From: Corynebacterium testudinoris
Lineage (GTDB): Bacteria; Actinomycetota; Actinomycetes; Mycobacteriales; Mycobacteriaceae
Length of the DNA: 64,000 bases
Assembly: GCF_001021045.1 (NCBI RefSeq)
Contig: NZ_CP011545.1
Location: 496,001-560,000, forward strand
Reading direction: 5' to 3'
Positions 1-10,018 of this stretch are shown here, in pieces. The notes beneath the pieces were generated by a model. It was given only the letters and a program-made list of their open reading frames with translations. It was not told the origin of the DNA and ran no database searches. The position numbers were made by a program, and so were the translations under genes. Each line of letters opens with the position of its first letter. Position 1 is the first letter of the stretch.

Positions 1-104
<104 letters not shown>

Positions 105-174
105 GGATTTTCGTCGCGCGCTGAGGGCAGTAAGGTAAGGAACCGTCATACCCGCCCGTAGAAGGGAGCGCCTC

Positions 175-1323
175 GTGCGCGACTATGTTGAGATCGGGGT
201 TGGCCGTGAGGCCCGCCGCACCTACCACCTGCACAATGTTGCCATCGTGCCCTCGCGCCGAACCCGCTCCTCCCAGGACGTGGATACCACGTGGCATATT
301 GACGCCTACACCTTCGGCATCCCGGTTATGTCCCACCCGACTGACTCCTTAGCCAGCCCCGAGTTCGTCATTGAGATGGATCGCCAGGGCGGCCTCGGTG
401 TGATCAACGCCGAGGGGCTGTGGGGCCGCCAGGCTGACCTGGAGGGCGCGATTTCCCAGGTCGTCGAATCGGTCATGTCCGGCGATGAGCTTGATTTCAC
501 CGGTGCGCGGGCCATCGCTTTGCTCCAGAAGCTGCATGCCGCCCCGATCGATGAGGATTTGCTCGCCGAGCGCATCGGCGAGGTCCGCGCCTCCGGGGCC
601 ACCGTAGCCGTGCGCGTCAGCCCGCAGCGCGCCCGTGAGCTCGCACCCATGGTCATCAAGGCTGGCGCTGAACTGCTGGTTATCCAGGGCACCATGATTT
701 CCGCCGAGCACGTGGCCACAGGCGGCGAGCCGCTCAACCTCAAAGAGTTCATTGGCTCCCTTGATGTGCCCGTCATCGCTGGTGGCGTGGCGGATTACAC
801 CACCGCCATGCACCTCATGCGCACCGGTGCCGCCGGTGTCATCGTTGGCGGCGGCACGAACACCAATGAGTTCGCTTTGGGCATCGAGGTCCCCATGGCC
901 ACCGCTATTGCTGATGTGGCCGCCGCCCGCCGGGAGTACTTGGACGAGACGGGTGGGCGCTACGTGCACATCATTGCCGATGGGGAGATCGAGAACTCCG
1001 GCGACGTCGCCAAGGCTATTGCCTGCGGTGCTGACGCCGTGGTCCTGGGCACTCCGCTGGCCCCGGCCGCGGAAGCTCCCGGGCGTGGCACCTTCTGGCC
1101 GGCGGTGGCTGCCCACCCGCGTTTCCCGCGTGGCATTGTGCAGACCCCGCAGTCCTACGAGGTGGAGGACAAAGAGCCGCCGAGCTTGGAGGTCATCCTC
1201 CATGGCCCCACGACGGAGCCGTTCGGTGTGCAGAACATCATTGGTGGGTTGCGCCGGTCTATGGCCAAGTGTGGATACACCGATTTGAAGTCCTTCCAAA
1301 AGGTCAACCTGTCGGTCGAGTAG
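175..1323 (+). CDS. guaB3: GuaB3 family IMP dehydrogenase-related protein
   Basis: A 382-residue TIM-barrel protein of the IMP dehydrogenase/GMP reductase superfamily, without the CBS domain insertion of true IMPDH. Recognisable pieces are the N-terminal [10 protein letters not shown] segment typical of actinobacterial GuaB3, a phosphate-binding glycine-rich stretch (AAGVIVGGG) near residue 220 and a second ([10 protein letters not shown]) near residue 285. The catalytic Cys loop of IMPDH is not obvious, so its reaction is uncertain; some GuaB3 proteins have been assigned GMP reductase activity. The start is GTG at 175, shortly after an AAGGGAG ribosome-binding site. It sits between guaB and guaA, only 10 bases from the latter. 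Confidence 0.9.
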   Translation: MRDYVEIGVGREARRTYHLHNVAIVPSRRTRSSQDVDTTWHIDAYTFGIPVMSHPTDSLASPEFVIEMDRQGGLGVINAEGLWGRQADLEGAISQVVESVMSGDELDFTGARAIALLQKLHAAPIDEDLLAERIGEVRASGATVAVRVSPQRARELAPMVIKAGAELLVIQGTMISAEHVATGGEPLNLKEFIGSLDVPVIAGGVADYTTAMHLMRTGAAGVIVGGGTNTNEFALGIEVPMATAIADVAAARREYLDETGGRYVHIIADGEIENSGDVAKAIACGADAVVLGTPLAPAAEAPGRGTFWPAVAAHPRFPRGIVQTPQSYEVEDKEPPSLEVILHGPTTEPFGVQNIIGGLRRSMAKCGYTDLKSFQKVNLSVE

Positions 1324-1333
1324 GATCAGTTTC

Positions 1334-2893
<1,560 letters not shown>

Positions 2894-2913
2894 AACCCCA
2901 CGTCATTACCGTT

Positions 2914-2948
2914 ACGGGCCCCGCACCAACTCTTGGTGTGGGGCCCGT
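2914..2948 (+). terminator. Hairpin downstream of guaA
   Basis: A 16-bp inverted repeat (2914-2929 with 2933-2948, one C/T mismatch that still pairs as G·U) with a 3-base loop lies 20 bases after the guaA stop. The stem is very GC-rich. There is no U tract, so it may act as a weak intrinsic terminator or a 3'-stabilising hairpin. Confidence 0.6.
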
Positions 2949-2966
2949 GGCGTTGAAGCATTGCAA

Positions 2967-2979
2967 ATCGTTGAACAAT
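2967..2979. promoter_or_regulatory. Candidate GntR operator upstream of the Nramp-like gene
   Basis: The sequence ATCGTTGAACAAT at 2967-2979 differs by one base from the perfect palindrome ATTGTTGAACAAT found upstream of pxpA (8788-8800). It lies about 40 bases before the Nramp-like gene. TTGT-N3-ACAA-type dyads are typical targets of FCD-type GntR regulators, and a gene for such a regulator closes the pxp operon. Binding is inferred, not shown. Confidence 0.6.
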
Positions 2980-3019
2980 CTCCTAAAGTGACTCGCATCA
3001 CTTAAGGAAAGGTGTCTGG

Positions 3020-4228
3020 ATGTCACTCACACCCACTGCAGGCAAGAGAGCTGCCCGCAGCGCCACCATTGGCGCGATGTTCCTCATGGCCACCAGCGCC
3101 ATCGGCCCCGGTTTTATCACCCAGACCAGCGTCTTCACCGTCAGGATGGGCGCCGCCTTTGCCTTCGCCATCCTCGCGTCGATCCTCGTTGACATCGCCA
3201 TCCAGCTCAATGTGTGGCGCGTCCTCGGCGTCTCCGGCCTCCGCGCCAACGAGCTCGGCAACTCCATCCTCCCGGGCCTGGGTTGGTTCATTGGCGGACT
3301 CGTGTTCATCGGCGGCCTTGTCTTCAACATTGGCAACATCGGTGGCTCCGCCCTAGGTATGAATGCCATGCTCGGCCTCGACGCCAAGATCGGCGGCGCC
3401 ATCTCCGCCGCCATCGCCATCTTCATCTTCCTGTCCAAGAAGGCCGGCCTCGCGCTCGACCGCATTGTCATCGGCCTCGGCGCCATCATGATCTTGCTCA
3501 TGCTCTATGTCGCCGTCGTCTCTTCCCCGCCCGTCGGAGAAGCACTGCGTAACACTGTGCTTCCGGAGCAGGTGGACTTCCTCGTCATCACCACCCTCAT
3601 CGGCGGCACCGTCGGTGGTTACATCACCTTCGCTGGAGCCCACCGCCTCATCGATTCCGGCACCACCGGCCCAGAGAACATCAAGGCAATCACCCAGGTA
3701 TCTGTCCTGGGCATCATCGTCACCGGCATCATGCGTACCCTGCTCTTCCTGGCGATCCTCGGCGTCGTCGCCGGGGGAGTGGCCCTGTCGGGGAACAACA
3801 TCGCGGCCGATGCCTTCCAGGCCGCCGCCGGTGAAATCGGCCTCCGCGTCTTCGGCGTCGTCCTCTGGGCTGCCGGCCTGACCTCAGTCATCGGCGCGTC
3901 CTACACCTCGATCACCTTCGTCACCTCGCAGAAGACTGCACCCCGCGTGCGCTCTTGGCTTACCGTTGCCTTCATCGCGGTGTGCGCCGTCGCCTACTTG
4001 GTCCTCAATCAGGCTCCCCAGACCCTGCTCATTTTCGCTGGTGCTTTCAACGGGCTGATCCTGCCCTTCGGGTTCGGTGCCGTCCTGTGGGCTGCGTGGA
4101 TGCGCCGCGATCTCCTCAACGGCTACAAGTACCCGGCGTGGCTCCTCATCATCGGTGTCGTCGCATGGCTCCTTACCCTGTTCTTGGGTTGGAATTCCCT
4201 CAGCGGAATCAGCGCCCTCTGGGCGTAG
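3020..4228 (+). CDS. Nramp-superfamily transporter, YcsG-like, linked to 5-oxoproline genes
   Basis: A 402-residue integral membrane protein with about ten to eleven hydrophobic helices and the general layout of the Nramp fold. It resembles the YcsG-type proteins that accompany ycsF/kipI/kipA (pxpA/B/C) in Bacillus. The helix-1 metal-binding motif DPGN of true Nramp Mn/Fe importers reads GPGF here, and the helix-6 MPH motif is absent (GGTVGGYITFAGAH in that region). A metal substrate is therefore unlikely; import of 5-oxoproline or a related acid is an inference from context. ATG at 3020 has the ribosome site GGAAAGG. The gene converges on the pxp operon and carries a matching operator upstream. 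Confidence 0.75.
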   Translation: MSLTPTAGKRAARSATIGAMFLMATSAIGPGFITQTSVFTVRMGAAFAFAILASILVDIAIQLNVWRVLGVSGLRANELGNSILPGLGWFIGGLVFIGGLVFNIGNIGGSALGMNAMLGLDAKIGGAISAAIAIFIFLSKKAGLALDRIVIGLGAIMILLMLYVAVVSSPPVGEALRNTVLPEQVDFLVITTLIGGTVGGYITFAGAHRLIDSGTTGPENIKAITQVSVLGIIVTGIMRTLLFLAILGVVAGGVALSGNNIAADAFQAAAGEIGLRVFGVVLWAAGLTSVIGASYTSITFVTSQKTAPRVRSWLTVAFIAVCAVAYLVLNQAPQTLLIFAGAFNGLILPFGFGAVLWAAWMRRDLLNGYKYPAWLLIIGVVAWLLTLFLGWNSLSGISALWA

Positions 4229-4252
4229 TGAAGCCAACCCGTTGAGTTGACG

Positions 4253-4326
4253 AAACCCGCACTTCCTAACAACTTGGCCGATTTGGAGGGGGGATTAACC
4301 CCGGAGTTGTTAGGAAGTGCGGGTTT
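4253..4326. terminator. Bidirectional terminator made of a long inverted repeat
   Basis: A perfect 22-bp inverted repeat (4253-4274 with 4305-4326) around a 30-base centre separates the convergent Nramp-like and gntR genes. The arms begin and end with AAACCC/GGGTTT, giving a short U run on both strands, so it can serve both. The arm length is unusual for a plain terminator; it may be a copy of a dispersed palindromic repeat. Confidence 0.7.
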
Positions 4327-4340
4327 TGGGTTCCCCGACA

Positions 4341-4979
4341 TTAGGCGCCGTACACCGGGTCCTCTGTGAGGAATGAGGCGAGGCGTTCGCGGGTCTGCAG
4401 CAGGTAGGAGCGCAGAGTGTCGGCGGCACGGGGGCGGTCGTTGGCAGCTACAAGGTCGGCGACGTGTCGGTTCTGGGCGACGAACTCGGCGTGGAAGTCG
4501 GGCATGTGCTCGGAGATTCCGAGGAAGGCGAGTCGCATGAGGGCCAAGATGCGGCTCATGAATTCGTTGCTGATGTCGGAGCCGGAGGCATCGACGACTT
4601 GGCGGTGGAAGAGCTGGTTGGCGTCGGCGACGGCGTGGAAGTCGCCCGCGGCGAGGGCGGCCTCAGCAGTGGAAACGATGGTGTCTAAGGCGGCTGCGTC
4701 GAGGTGGTCGCCCCACAGGAGGGCGGCGGGTTCGAGGTGGGCGCGGCTGATGTAGATATCGCGCATTTGGCTGAGGGTGGGGGAGCTGATGAATACGCCT
4801 CGGTTGGGGATGTAGGTGAGGATGCCTTGGGAGGTGAGCGTGGCAAAGCTCTCGCGGAGGGTGTTGCGTGAGATCCCCAGGGTGGCGGCAAGATCCGTTT
4901 CGTTGAGCTTTTGTCCGGGAGGGAACTGCCCGGAGGAAATGGAGTGCCGCAGCTGCTCTGTGGCCACGAGGGGTCGCAT
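4341..4979 (-). CDS. GntR family regulator, FCD domain, of the 5-oxoprolinase cluster
   Basis: A 212-residue repressor/activator. Residues 1-70 form the GntR winged helix (LRHSISSGQFPPGQKL, the recognition segment ISRNTLRESF, then the wing PNRGVFI). Residues 80-205 form an all-helical FCD ligand domain with the metal-binding-type His residues LFHRQV and the later N-RHVADL. It is the last gene of the pxpA–pxpBC–biotin carboxylase operon, starting 10 bases after the carboxylase stop. Local control of pxp genes and of the Nramp-like gene is inferred from the shared palindrome at 2967-2979 and 8788-8800; the ligand is likely 5-oxoproline or a metabolite of it. Confidence 0.85.
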   Translation of the reverse strand: MRPLVATEQLRHSISSGQFPPGQKLNETDLAATLGISRNTLRESFATLTSQGILTYIPNRGVFISSPTLSQMRDIYISRAHLEPAALLWGDHLDAAALDTIVSTAEAALAAGDFHAVADANQLFHRQVVDASGSDISNEFMSRILALMRLAFLGISEHMPDFHAEFVAQNRHVADLVAANDRPRAADTLRSYLLQTRERLASFLTEDPVYGA

Positions 4980-4989
4980 GACCTTGAGT

Positions 4990-6441
4990 TTAATTCTCCT
5001 CAGGAACCAGGGAGCTAGCGGGGATGGTTACCTGGTGGAGGCGGCCGTCGACTTCGACGGCGAAGCTCACGCGTTCCTCGTGAACTGACGCAATATCGTC
5101 CACACCGGTGGACAATCCTGGGTGGTAGTTGTGGTCGACCCAGTCGGTGTAGACGGCCAGGTCTGAACCAATAAAGTCGGGGTGTTCCACCATGTCCCGG
5201 TGGAAGGGAAGGGTGGTTCTGACGCCGCGGATGGTGAATTCTTTCAGGGCGTCGCGGGCGCGGAGCAACGCGATGTCGCGGGTGGGGCCGGTGACGATGA
5301 GCTTGGCCAGGAGGGAATCCTCATGCCCGGTGACGGGGGAACCGGAGCGCACGCCGGAGTCGATGCGCAGGCCGGGGCCGGTGGGTGGCTCGAAGGTGGT
5401 GATGGTGCCGGGGCTGGGGACGAAGCCGTGGGCAATGTCTTCGGCGTTGATGCGGAATTCGAAGGCGTGGCCGGTGGAGATGGGGTCCTCGGTAATGGAG
5501 AGGGGTTGTCCGGCGGCGATGCGGAATTGCTCGGCAACGATGTCGATGCCGGTGATGGCCTCCGTGACGGGGTGTTCTACCTGGATGCGGGTGTTGAAGT
5601 CGAGGAAGGAGATCGTGCCGTCGGCGGCGACGATGAATTCTACGGTGCCGGCACCGGTGTAGTCGGCGGCGCGGCAGATGGCTCGGGCGCCTTCGATGAT
5701 CTCGGAGTTGTGCAGTTCGCTGAGGAAAGGGGCGGGGGCTTCCTCGATGAGTTTGTGGAAGCGACGCTGCACCGAGCAGTCGCGGGTGCTGAGGACGATG
5801 ATGTTGCCGAGGGCGTCGGCAAGCACTTGTGCCTCGACGTGGCGGGGGCGGGGGAGGAACTTCTCCACGTAGCATTCGCTGCGCCCGAATGCGGCGTGGG
5901 CTTCGCGGCTGGCGGAGGCGAAGGCGTGCTCGATGTCGCCGGTGTCACGGACGACGGTGAGGCTGCGCCCGAAGGCTGCTTTGATGGCGATGGGCAGGCC
6001 GTGTTCTTCGGCGAAGGCGAGGGCGTCCTGCCAGTCGCTGATCGGTTCCTCGGTGCCGGGGGCGAGCGGGGCGTTGACCTCGCGGGCGAGCGCCCGGGCG
6101 GAGATCTTGTTGCCCAGGGCCTCGATCGCCTCTGGTGAGGGGCCCACCCACACCAGTCCGGCATCCTGGACGGCGCGGGCGAAGTCCGCGTCCTCGGACA
6201 GGAACCCATAGCCGGGATGGACGCAGCTGGCACCGGTGCGCAGGGCGACGTCGATAAGCGCGGGTATGTCGAGGTAGGAGGGGACGGCGTAGGCCTCATC
6301 GGCGATGGCGGCGTGCATGGATGCGGCATCGGCGTGGGTGTACACGGCGATGGAGCGGATGCCGAGGTCGCGGGCGGTGCGGGCGATGCGCACGGCGATC
6401 TCGCCGCGATTGGCAATGAGGACGGAGGCAAGCTGGGTCAT
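4990..6441 (-). CDS. Biotin carboxylase-like protein of the 5-oxoprolinase operon, degenerate ATP loop
   Basis: A 483-residue protein with the full biotin carboxylase layout: N-terminal domain ([13 protein letters not shown]), ATP-grasp, and C-terminal domain with FEFRINAED. Biotin-site residues are present (RDCSVQRRFHK, EEAPAP, NTRIQVEHPVTE). Two features are abnormal. After IKAA the ATP glycine-rich loop, normally GGGGRGM, is reduced to FGRSLTV. The metal-binding Glu of the F-L-E-M/F-NTR motif is Asp (FLDFNTR). The C terminus starts a linker (VDGRLHQVTI) but stops before any biotin carrier domain, and no carrier gene is nearby. Carboxylase-like proteins often accompany pxp genes; whether this one is active is doubtful. 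ATG overlaps the pxpBC stop by 4 bases. Confidence 0.85.
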   Translation of the reverse strand: MTQLASVLIANRGEIAVRIARTARDLGIRSIAVYTHADAASMHAAIADEAYAVPSYLDIPALIDVALRTGASCVHPGYGFLSEDADFARAVQDAGLVWVGPSPEAIEALGNKISARALAREVNAPLAPGTEEPISDWQDALAFAEEHGLPIAIKAAFGRSLTVVRDTGDIEHAFASASREAHAAFGRSECYVEKFLPRPRHVEAQVLADALGNIIVLSTRDCSVQRRFHKLIEEAPAPFLSELHNSEIIEGARAICRAADYTGAGTVEFIVAADGTISFLDFNTRIQVEHPVTEAITGIDIVAEQFRIAAGQPLSITEDPISTGHAFEFRINAEDIAHGFVPSPGTITTFEPPTGPGLRIDSGVRSGSPVTGHEDSLLAKLIVTGPTRDIALLRARDALKEFTIRGVRTTLPFHRDMVEHPDFIGSDLAVYTDWVDHNYHPGLSTGVDDIASVHEERVSFAVEVDGRLHQVTIPASSLVPEEN

Positions 6442-7997
6442 GAGGGGTCCTCAGCAAAGGTGTCGGGGTCAACGAAAACGAAGCGGACGGTCGCGCCGGG
6501 AGAGAGCTGGGCGACGATGTCGAGGTCCTCGGCGACAACGGTGCCGATGACCGGATAGCCGCCGGTGACGGGATGGTCGGCGAGGAAGATGACGGGCAGC
6601 CCGCTGGGTGGGACCTGGATCGAGCCGGAGATCATGCCCTCGCTGGCCAGCTCGCCGTCGCGGGTGCGGGTGAGTGGTTCGGGGGCATCGAGTCGCACGC
6701 CTACTCGATTGGATTGGCTGGTCACCGACCATTCCATGGTGGTGAATCGGCGCTGCTCCTCCCGGCTAAACCAGTCCGCCCGTGGCCCGCGGACACAGCG
6801 AATGTCACCGGTGAGAAGAGGGTTGGGGCATTGCTTGCCGACGGCCGCAGATCTCGCCGCCTCACCCACACTCAACGTCTCGCCCTCGCTCACCGGTGCC
6901 GGCCCAAGGCCGGAGAGAATGTCGGTGGAGGAGGAGCCCAGGGTCTGCGGGGCAACGAACCCGCCCCGGACGGCGAGGTAGCTGCGCATGCCCTCGTCCG
7001 GCGGGGACACCGTGAGGGTGGAACCGGCGGTGAGGTGGAGCGGGGCGGCCAAAGGGCGGGAGGACGACACGTCCTTGGCATCGGTGATGGTGACCTCGGC
7101 GTGGGCGCCGGTGACGGCCAGGACGGTGTCTACCAGTGCTTCAAGGCGCAGGCCGCCGATGTTTTCCAGGAGCGTTGCGTGACGATCATTGCCCAAGAGG
7201 CTATTGGCGGTCCACGCGCTTCCGCGATCAACCGCACCGGAGGAATTGACGCCAATGTCGCCGTGGCCAGGCCGCCCGAGATCTTGGAAGAGGGTCTGCA
7301 TCCCAGAGGAGAGGACGGTGAGCGCGGGCTGGGCGGGGGACGGCGCCTCCCCGTGCTGGGGAGTGGGGGTCACGGATACTCGTTCCCGCACCGCCCGGTA
7401 CGTGACGGTATCGCCCGGCGAAAGCAACGCAGGCGAATCGGCGGAGGCATCCCACATGGGGGCATCGGTGTGCCCGATGAGCTGCCACCCCCCGGGGGAG
7501 GTGCGCGGGTAGACGGCGGAGAAATTGCCCGCCAGGCCAACGGCCCCAGCGGGGACCTGCGTGCGGGGCGAGTCGCGCCGGGCGATCTCCCACTCCCCGG
7601 AGGTGGGGACGCAGTAGGTGAAGCCGGGGGCGAAACCACCGAAAGCGGCGAGCCACGTCTGAGAGGTATGGCGGGCGATGAGCTCGTCGGGGGAGATGGA
7701 CAGCATGGCGGCCACCTCGGCGAGGTCCTCGCCGTCGTAGACCACATCGATGCTCACAGTCTTTCCATCCTGTTCCGCGCTGACCGTGGGGGTGTAGTCC
7801 CGCAGGGCCTTAGCGGCCTGGTGGGCGGAGCGGGGGGAGGAGGTTTTGACGAGGACGGTGGTGGCGGCTGCGATGACTTCCGTTTGCCCGGGCAACGGCT
7901 GCGCGCTGAGGGAGGCGTGCCAGGCCATGACGTCGATAAGCTCTGGTAGCTCGACGAGGACGGCGCGGGTGCCCACGCGGTGCACGACCGCGCTCAC
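6438..7997 (-). CDS. pxpBC: 5-oxoprolinase subunits B and C, fused
   Basis: A 519-residue fusion. The N-terminal part, about residues 1-215, is the KipI/PxpB domain (FGGFAPGFTYC, then RRDSPRTQVPAGAVGLAG). The C-terminal part, about 225-519, is the KipA/PxpC carboxyltransferase-like domain (TLFQDLGRPGHGDIGVNSSGAVD; later HPVTGGYPVIGTV). In bacteria PxpA, B and C together hydrolyse 5-oxoproline to glutamate at the expense of ATP. It overlaps pxpA and the downstream biotin carboxylase by 4 bases each, indicating translational coupling. Fusion of B and C is known in other bacteria. Confidence 0.93.
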   Translation of the reverse strand: MSAVVHRVGTRAVLVELPELIDVMAWHASLSAQPLPGQTEVIAAATTVLVKTSSPRSAHQAAKALRDYTPTVSAEQDGKTVSIDVVYDGEDLAEVAAMLSISPDELIARHTSQTWLAAFGGFAPGFTYCVPTSGEWEIARRDSPRTQVPAGAVGLAGNFSAVYPRTSPGGWQLIGHTDAPMWDASADSPALLSPGDTVTYRAVRERVSVTPTPQHGEAPSPAQPALTVLSSGMQTLFQDLGRPGHGDIGVNSSGAVDRGSAWTANSLLGNDRHATLLENIGGLRLEALVDTVLAVTGAHAEVTITDAKDVSSSRPLAAPLHLTAGSTLTVSPPDEGMRSYLAVRGGFVAPQTLGSSSTDILSGLGPAPVSEGETLSVGEAARSAAVGKQCPNPLLTGDIRCVRGPRADWFSREEQRRFTTMEWSVTSQSNRVGVRLDAPEPLTRTRDGELASEGMISGSIQVPPSGLPVIFLADHPVTGGYPVIGTVVAEDLDIVAQLSPGATVRFVFVDPDTFAEDPS

Positions 7998-8752
7998 AGG
8001 AAGCTCCGGATATCGATCTCGGCTGCCGAGAGCGCGGAGACGATGCCGCGGGCCAGCTGCACTGAGCCGGGGGAATCACCGTGGATGCACACGGATTCCG
8101 CGTCGACGCGCAGGGTGGAACCATCAACTGCGGTGAGGGACCCGGTGTGGGCGATCTCGATGACGCGGTTGGCTACCTGTTTGGGGTCGCTGAGCACCGC
8201 GTGGGATTCCGTGCGGGAGACCAACGTGCCGTCGGGGAGATAATTGCGGTCAGCGAAGGCCTCCCGGATCACCCGCAGCCCGGCGCGCTCGGCGTGGTCA
8301 ATGGCGACGCCGCCGGGGAGTAGCATGACGGGGAGGTCGCCGCCGAAGGCCTTGATGCCCTCCACGACGGCCTTGGCCTGCGCATCGTGGTGGACGATGG
8401 CGTTGTAGAGGGCGCCGTGGGGTTTGACGTAGCTGACGCGGGTGCCGTGGGCCCGGGCGAGGGCGTCGAGTGCGCCGATCTGATAGAGGATTTCGGCGCT
8501 GAGCTCGGCGGGGGCGTAGTCGATGAAGCGGCGCCCGAAGCCGGGGATGTCGCGGTAGGCGACGTGGGCGCCGATGGTGACACCTCGGGCGGCGGCGGAG
8601 GAGAGGGTGGTGGAGATGTCGTGGGGGTCTCCGGCGTGGAAGCCGCAGGCGACGTTGGCGCTGGAGACGAGCTCCAGCATGGCGGCGTCGTCGGCGACGG
8701 GGTTGCCGGCGGTTGTTTCTCCCAGGTCGGCATTAAGGTCGATGAACACCAT
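7994..8752 (-). CDS. pxpA: 5-oxoprolinase subunit A (LamB/YcsF family)
   Basis: A 252-residue LamB/YcsF protein. The family start IDLNADLGE, the metal/active-site segment SSANVACGFHAGDP and VKPHGALYN are all clear. It acts with PxpBC in ATP-dependent cleavage of 5-oxoproline. Two starts are possible: ATG at 8764 and ATG at 8752. I chose 8752 because it has a GGAG site seven bases upstream and places the conserved IDLNADLGE at residues 3-11, as in the family. It is the first gene of a four-gene operon; the palindrome at 8788-8800 lies just upstream. Confidence 0.93.
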   Translation of the reverse strand: MVFIDLNADLGETTAGNPVADDAAMLELVSSANVACGFHAGDPHDISTTLSSAAARGVTIGAHVAYRDIPGFGRRFIDYAPAELSAEILYQIGALDALARAHGTRVSYVKPHGALYNAIVHHDAQAKAVVEGIKAFGGDLPVMLLPGGVAIDHAERAGLRVIREAFADRNYLPDGTLVSRTESHAVLSDPKQVANRVIEIAHTGSLTAVDGSTLRVDAESVCIHGDSPGSVQLARGIVSALSAAEIDIRSFL

Positions 8753-8787
8753 GACGCGCTCCATTCCCCCGCACTGTCACCGCGCGG

Positions 8788-8800
8788 ATTGTTGAACAAT
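8788..8800. promoter_or_regulatory. Candidate GntR operator upstream of pxpA
   Basis: A perfect 13-bp palindrome, ATTGTTGAACAAT, lies 36 bases upstream of the preferred pxpA start. The same sequence with one change occurs before the Nramp-like gene at 2967-2979. The placement suggests one regulator controlling both transcription units. Confidence 0.65.
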
Positions 8801-8850
8801 TTTCTCAATCCTAGCGGGAAGGCGGGGGAATGTGAAGCCCATCACGTTAA

Positions 8851-9906
8851 CTAGCTTCTGGTGTGCACCAGCACCTCGCCGATGGCACCCTCGACGGTCA
8901 GCGTCAAGGTTTCACCCTCTGCGTCCTTGTTGTACACGCCGTCCGTGCAGTCCATCTCGCCAAGTCCGGCGTCGCACGTGAGGTCCACCGGGACGTTCGT
9001 GGGGAGGTAGACATTGAGCTGGCCGATGCCGGCCTCAATGGAGAGGTCGCGGGCTTCCTGCAGCGGAGCGAGCTCGCGCAGGTCGACTGTGGTCCGCCCG
9101 ACGTGGCCCTCGTACTGGCTGGCCAACTCCGTCTCGCTGGCCGGGACATGAGTGGTGTCCCCGACGGTATCGGCGGAGTTGTTGACGTAGAAGACCGCGC
9201 CGAAGATGCCGATCACGACCGCCGCGGAGATAGCCAGGGCGCTGCCGATTCCAACGAGGACCCACGGCCAGATGCGTGCCTTCTTCCGCTGGGGAGCAGG
9301 GCCCGGCTCTGGCAGGTCCCAGGCAAAGGGGGCAGTCCCGAGCGGATCCCAAGCAGGAGGGGTGGTGCGCCCGGGAGGATACGGGGTGCCGTCGGCGGGC
9401 TCATAGGAGGAGAGATTAACGGGCATGGTCTCCACCGGTGGGTCCGCGAGCAGACCAGCCGGGGGAACCGGGGTGCGGTTATGCAAGGCCCACCAGGCGA
9501 GGAGCATGACCGCGATGGCGAAGAGGGCAGAGGAGCCGACTCCGCTGGACCCCCAGATGAGACCGGGGATGAGCAGCAGCACGGCGAGGAGGACGAAACC
9601 GGTGGTCTTTTCCCCCTTCTCCGCCTCCGGAACCTGGTCGGAGGAGCGGATAACCGCCTCCAGGGGCGAGTTGTGCATGCCATAACGGGGCATGCACAGC
9701 CACGCGAGGGCATAAGCGGCGAGGCCGCCACCGAAGGTCAGGCTGGCGGCGACGAAAGCGATACGCACCAGAGTCGGGTCGATTTGGTAACGAACGCCGA
9801 TGCCCTCACAGACGCCGGCCACCTTGGCGTTGCCGCCTTGGCTCGAAGGGATACGGGGTGGGCGGGTGTCCCACATCTGGCGGAGGGTATCGGTTGAGGT
9901 GCTCAT
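8851..9906 (-). CDS. esrI: EsrI-like PspC-domain membrane protein
   Basis: A 351-residue protein. Residues about 15-75 are a PspC domain (KVAGVCEGIGVRYQIDPTLVRIAF, broken here for reading: the core is VCEGIGVRY plus DPTLVRIAF) with one membrane segment. Two or three more hydrophobic segments follow, then a Pro-rich linker, another membrane helix (VLVGIGSALAISAAVVIGIF) and an extracytoplasmic beta-rich tail like LiaF/DUF2154. It is divergent from a PspC-containing histidine kinase and its regulator, the arrangement of C. glutamicum EsrISR, where EsrI inhibits envelope-stress signalling. ATG at 9906 is preferred over 9942, since conservation begins after it. Confidence 0.8.
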   Translation of the reverse strand: MSTSTDTLRQMWDTRPPRIPSSQGGNAKVAGVCEGIGVRYQIDPTLVRIAFVAASLTFGGGLAAYALAWLCMPRYGMHNSPLEAVIRSSDQVPEAEKGEKTTGFVLLAVLLLIPGLIWGSSGVGSSALFAIAVMLLAWWALHNRTPVPPAGLLADPPVETMPVNLSSYEPADGTPYPPGRTTPPAWDPLGTAPFAWDLPEPGPAPQRKKARIWPWVLVGIGSALAISAAVVIGIFGAVFYVNNSADTVGDTTHVPASETELASQYEGHVGRTTVDLRELAPLQEARDLSIEAGIGQLNVYLPTNVPVDLTCDAGLGEMDCTDGVYNKDAEGETLTLTVEGAIGEVLVHTRS

Positions 9907-9950
9907 GACTTCATTGTGGGCGTTGTGTTGGCCTAAAAACATCGGGGGCC

Positions 9951-9974
9951 ACCCTGATTTGTGGATTTCAGGGT
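9951..9974. promoter_or_regulatory. Dyad in the esrI–esrS divergent promoter region
   Basis: ACCCTGA at 9951-9957 is repeated as its exact complement TCAGGGT at 9968-9974, with ten bases between. A second pair, GGGCCACCC and GGGTGGCCC, flanks it. The position between divergently read esrI and esrS makes it a candidate site for the LuxR-type regulator EsrR. This is inference from placement. Confidence 0.4.
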
Positions 9975-10018
9975 CTGCCCCGATGTATCGGGGTGGCCCT
10001 CATGCCAAGATCGACACC

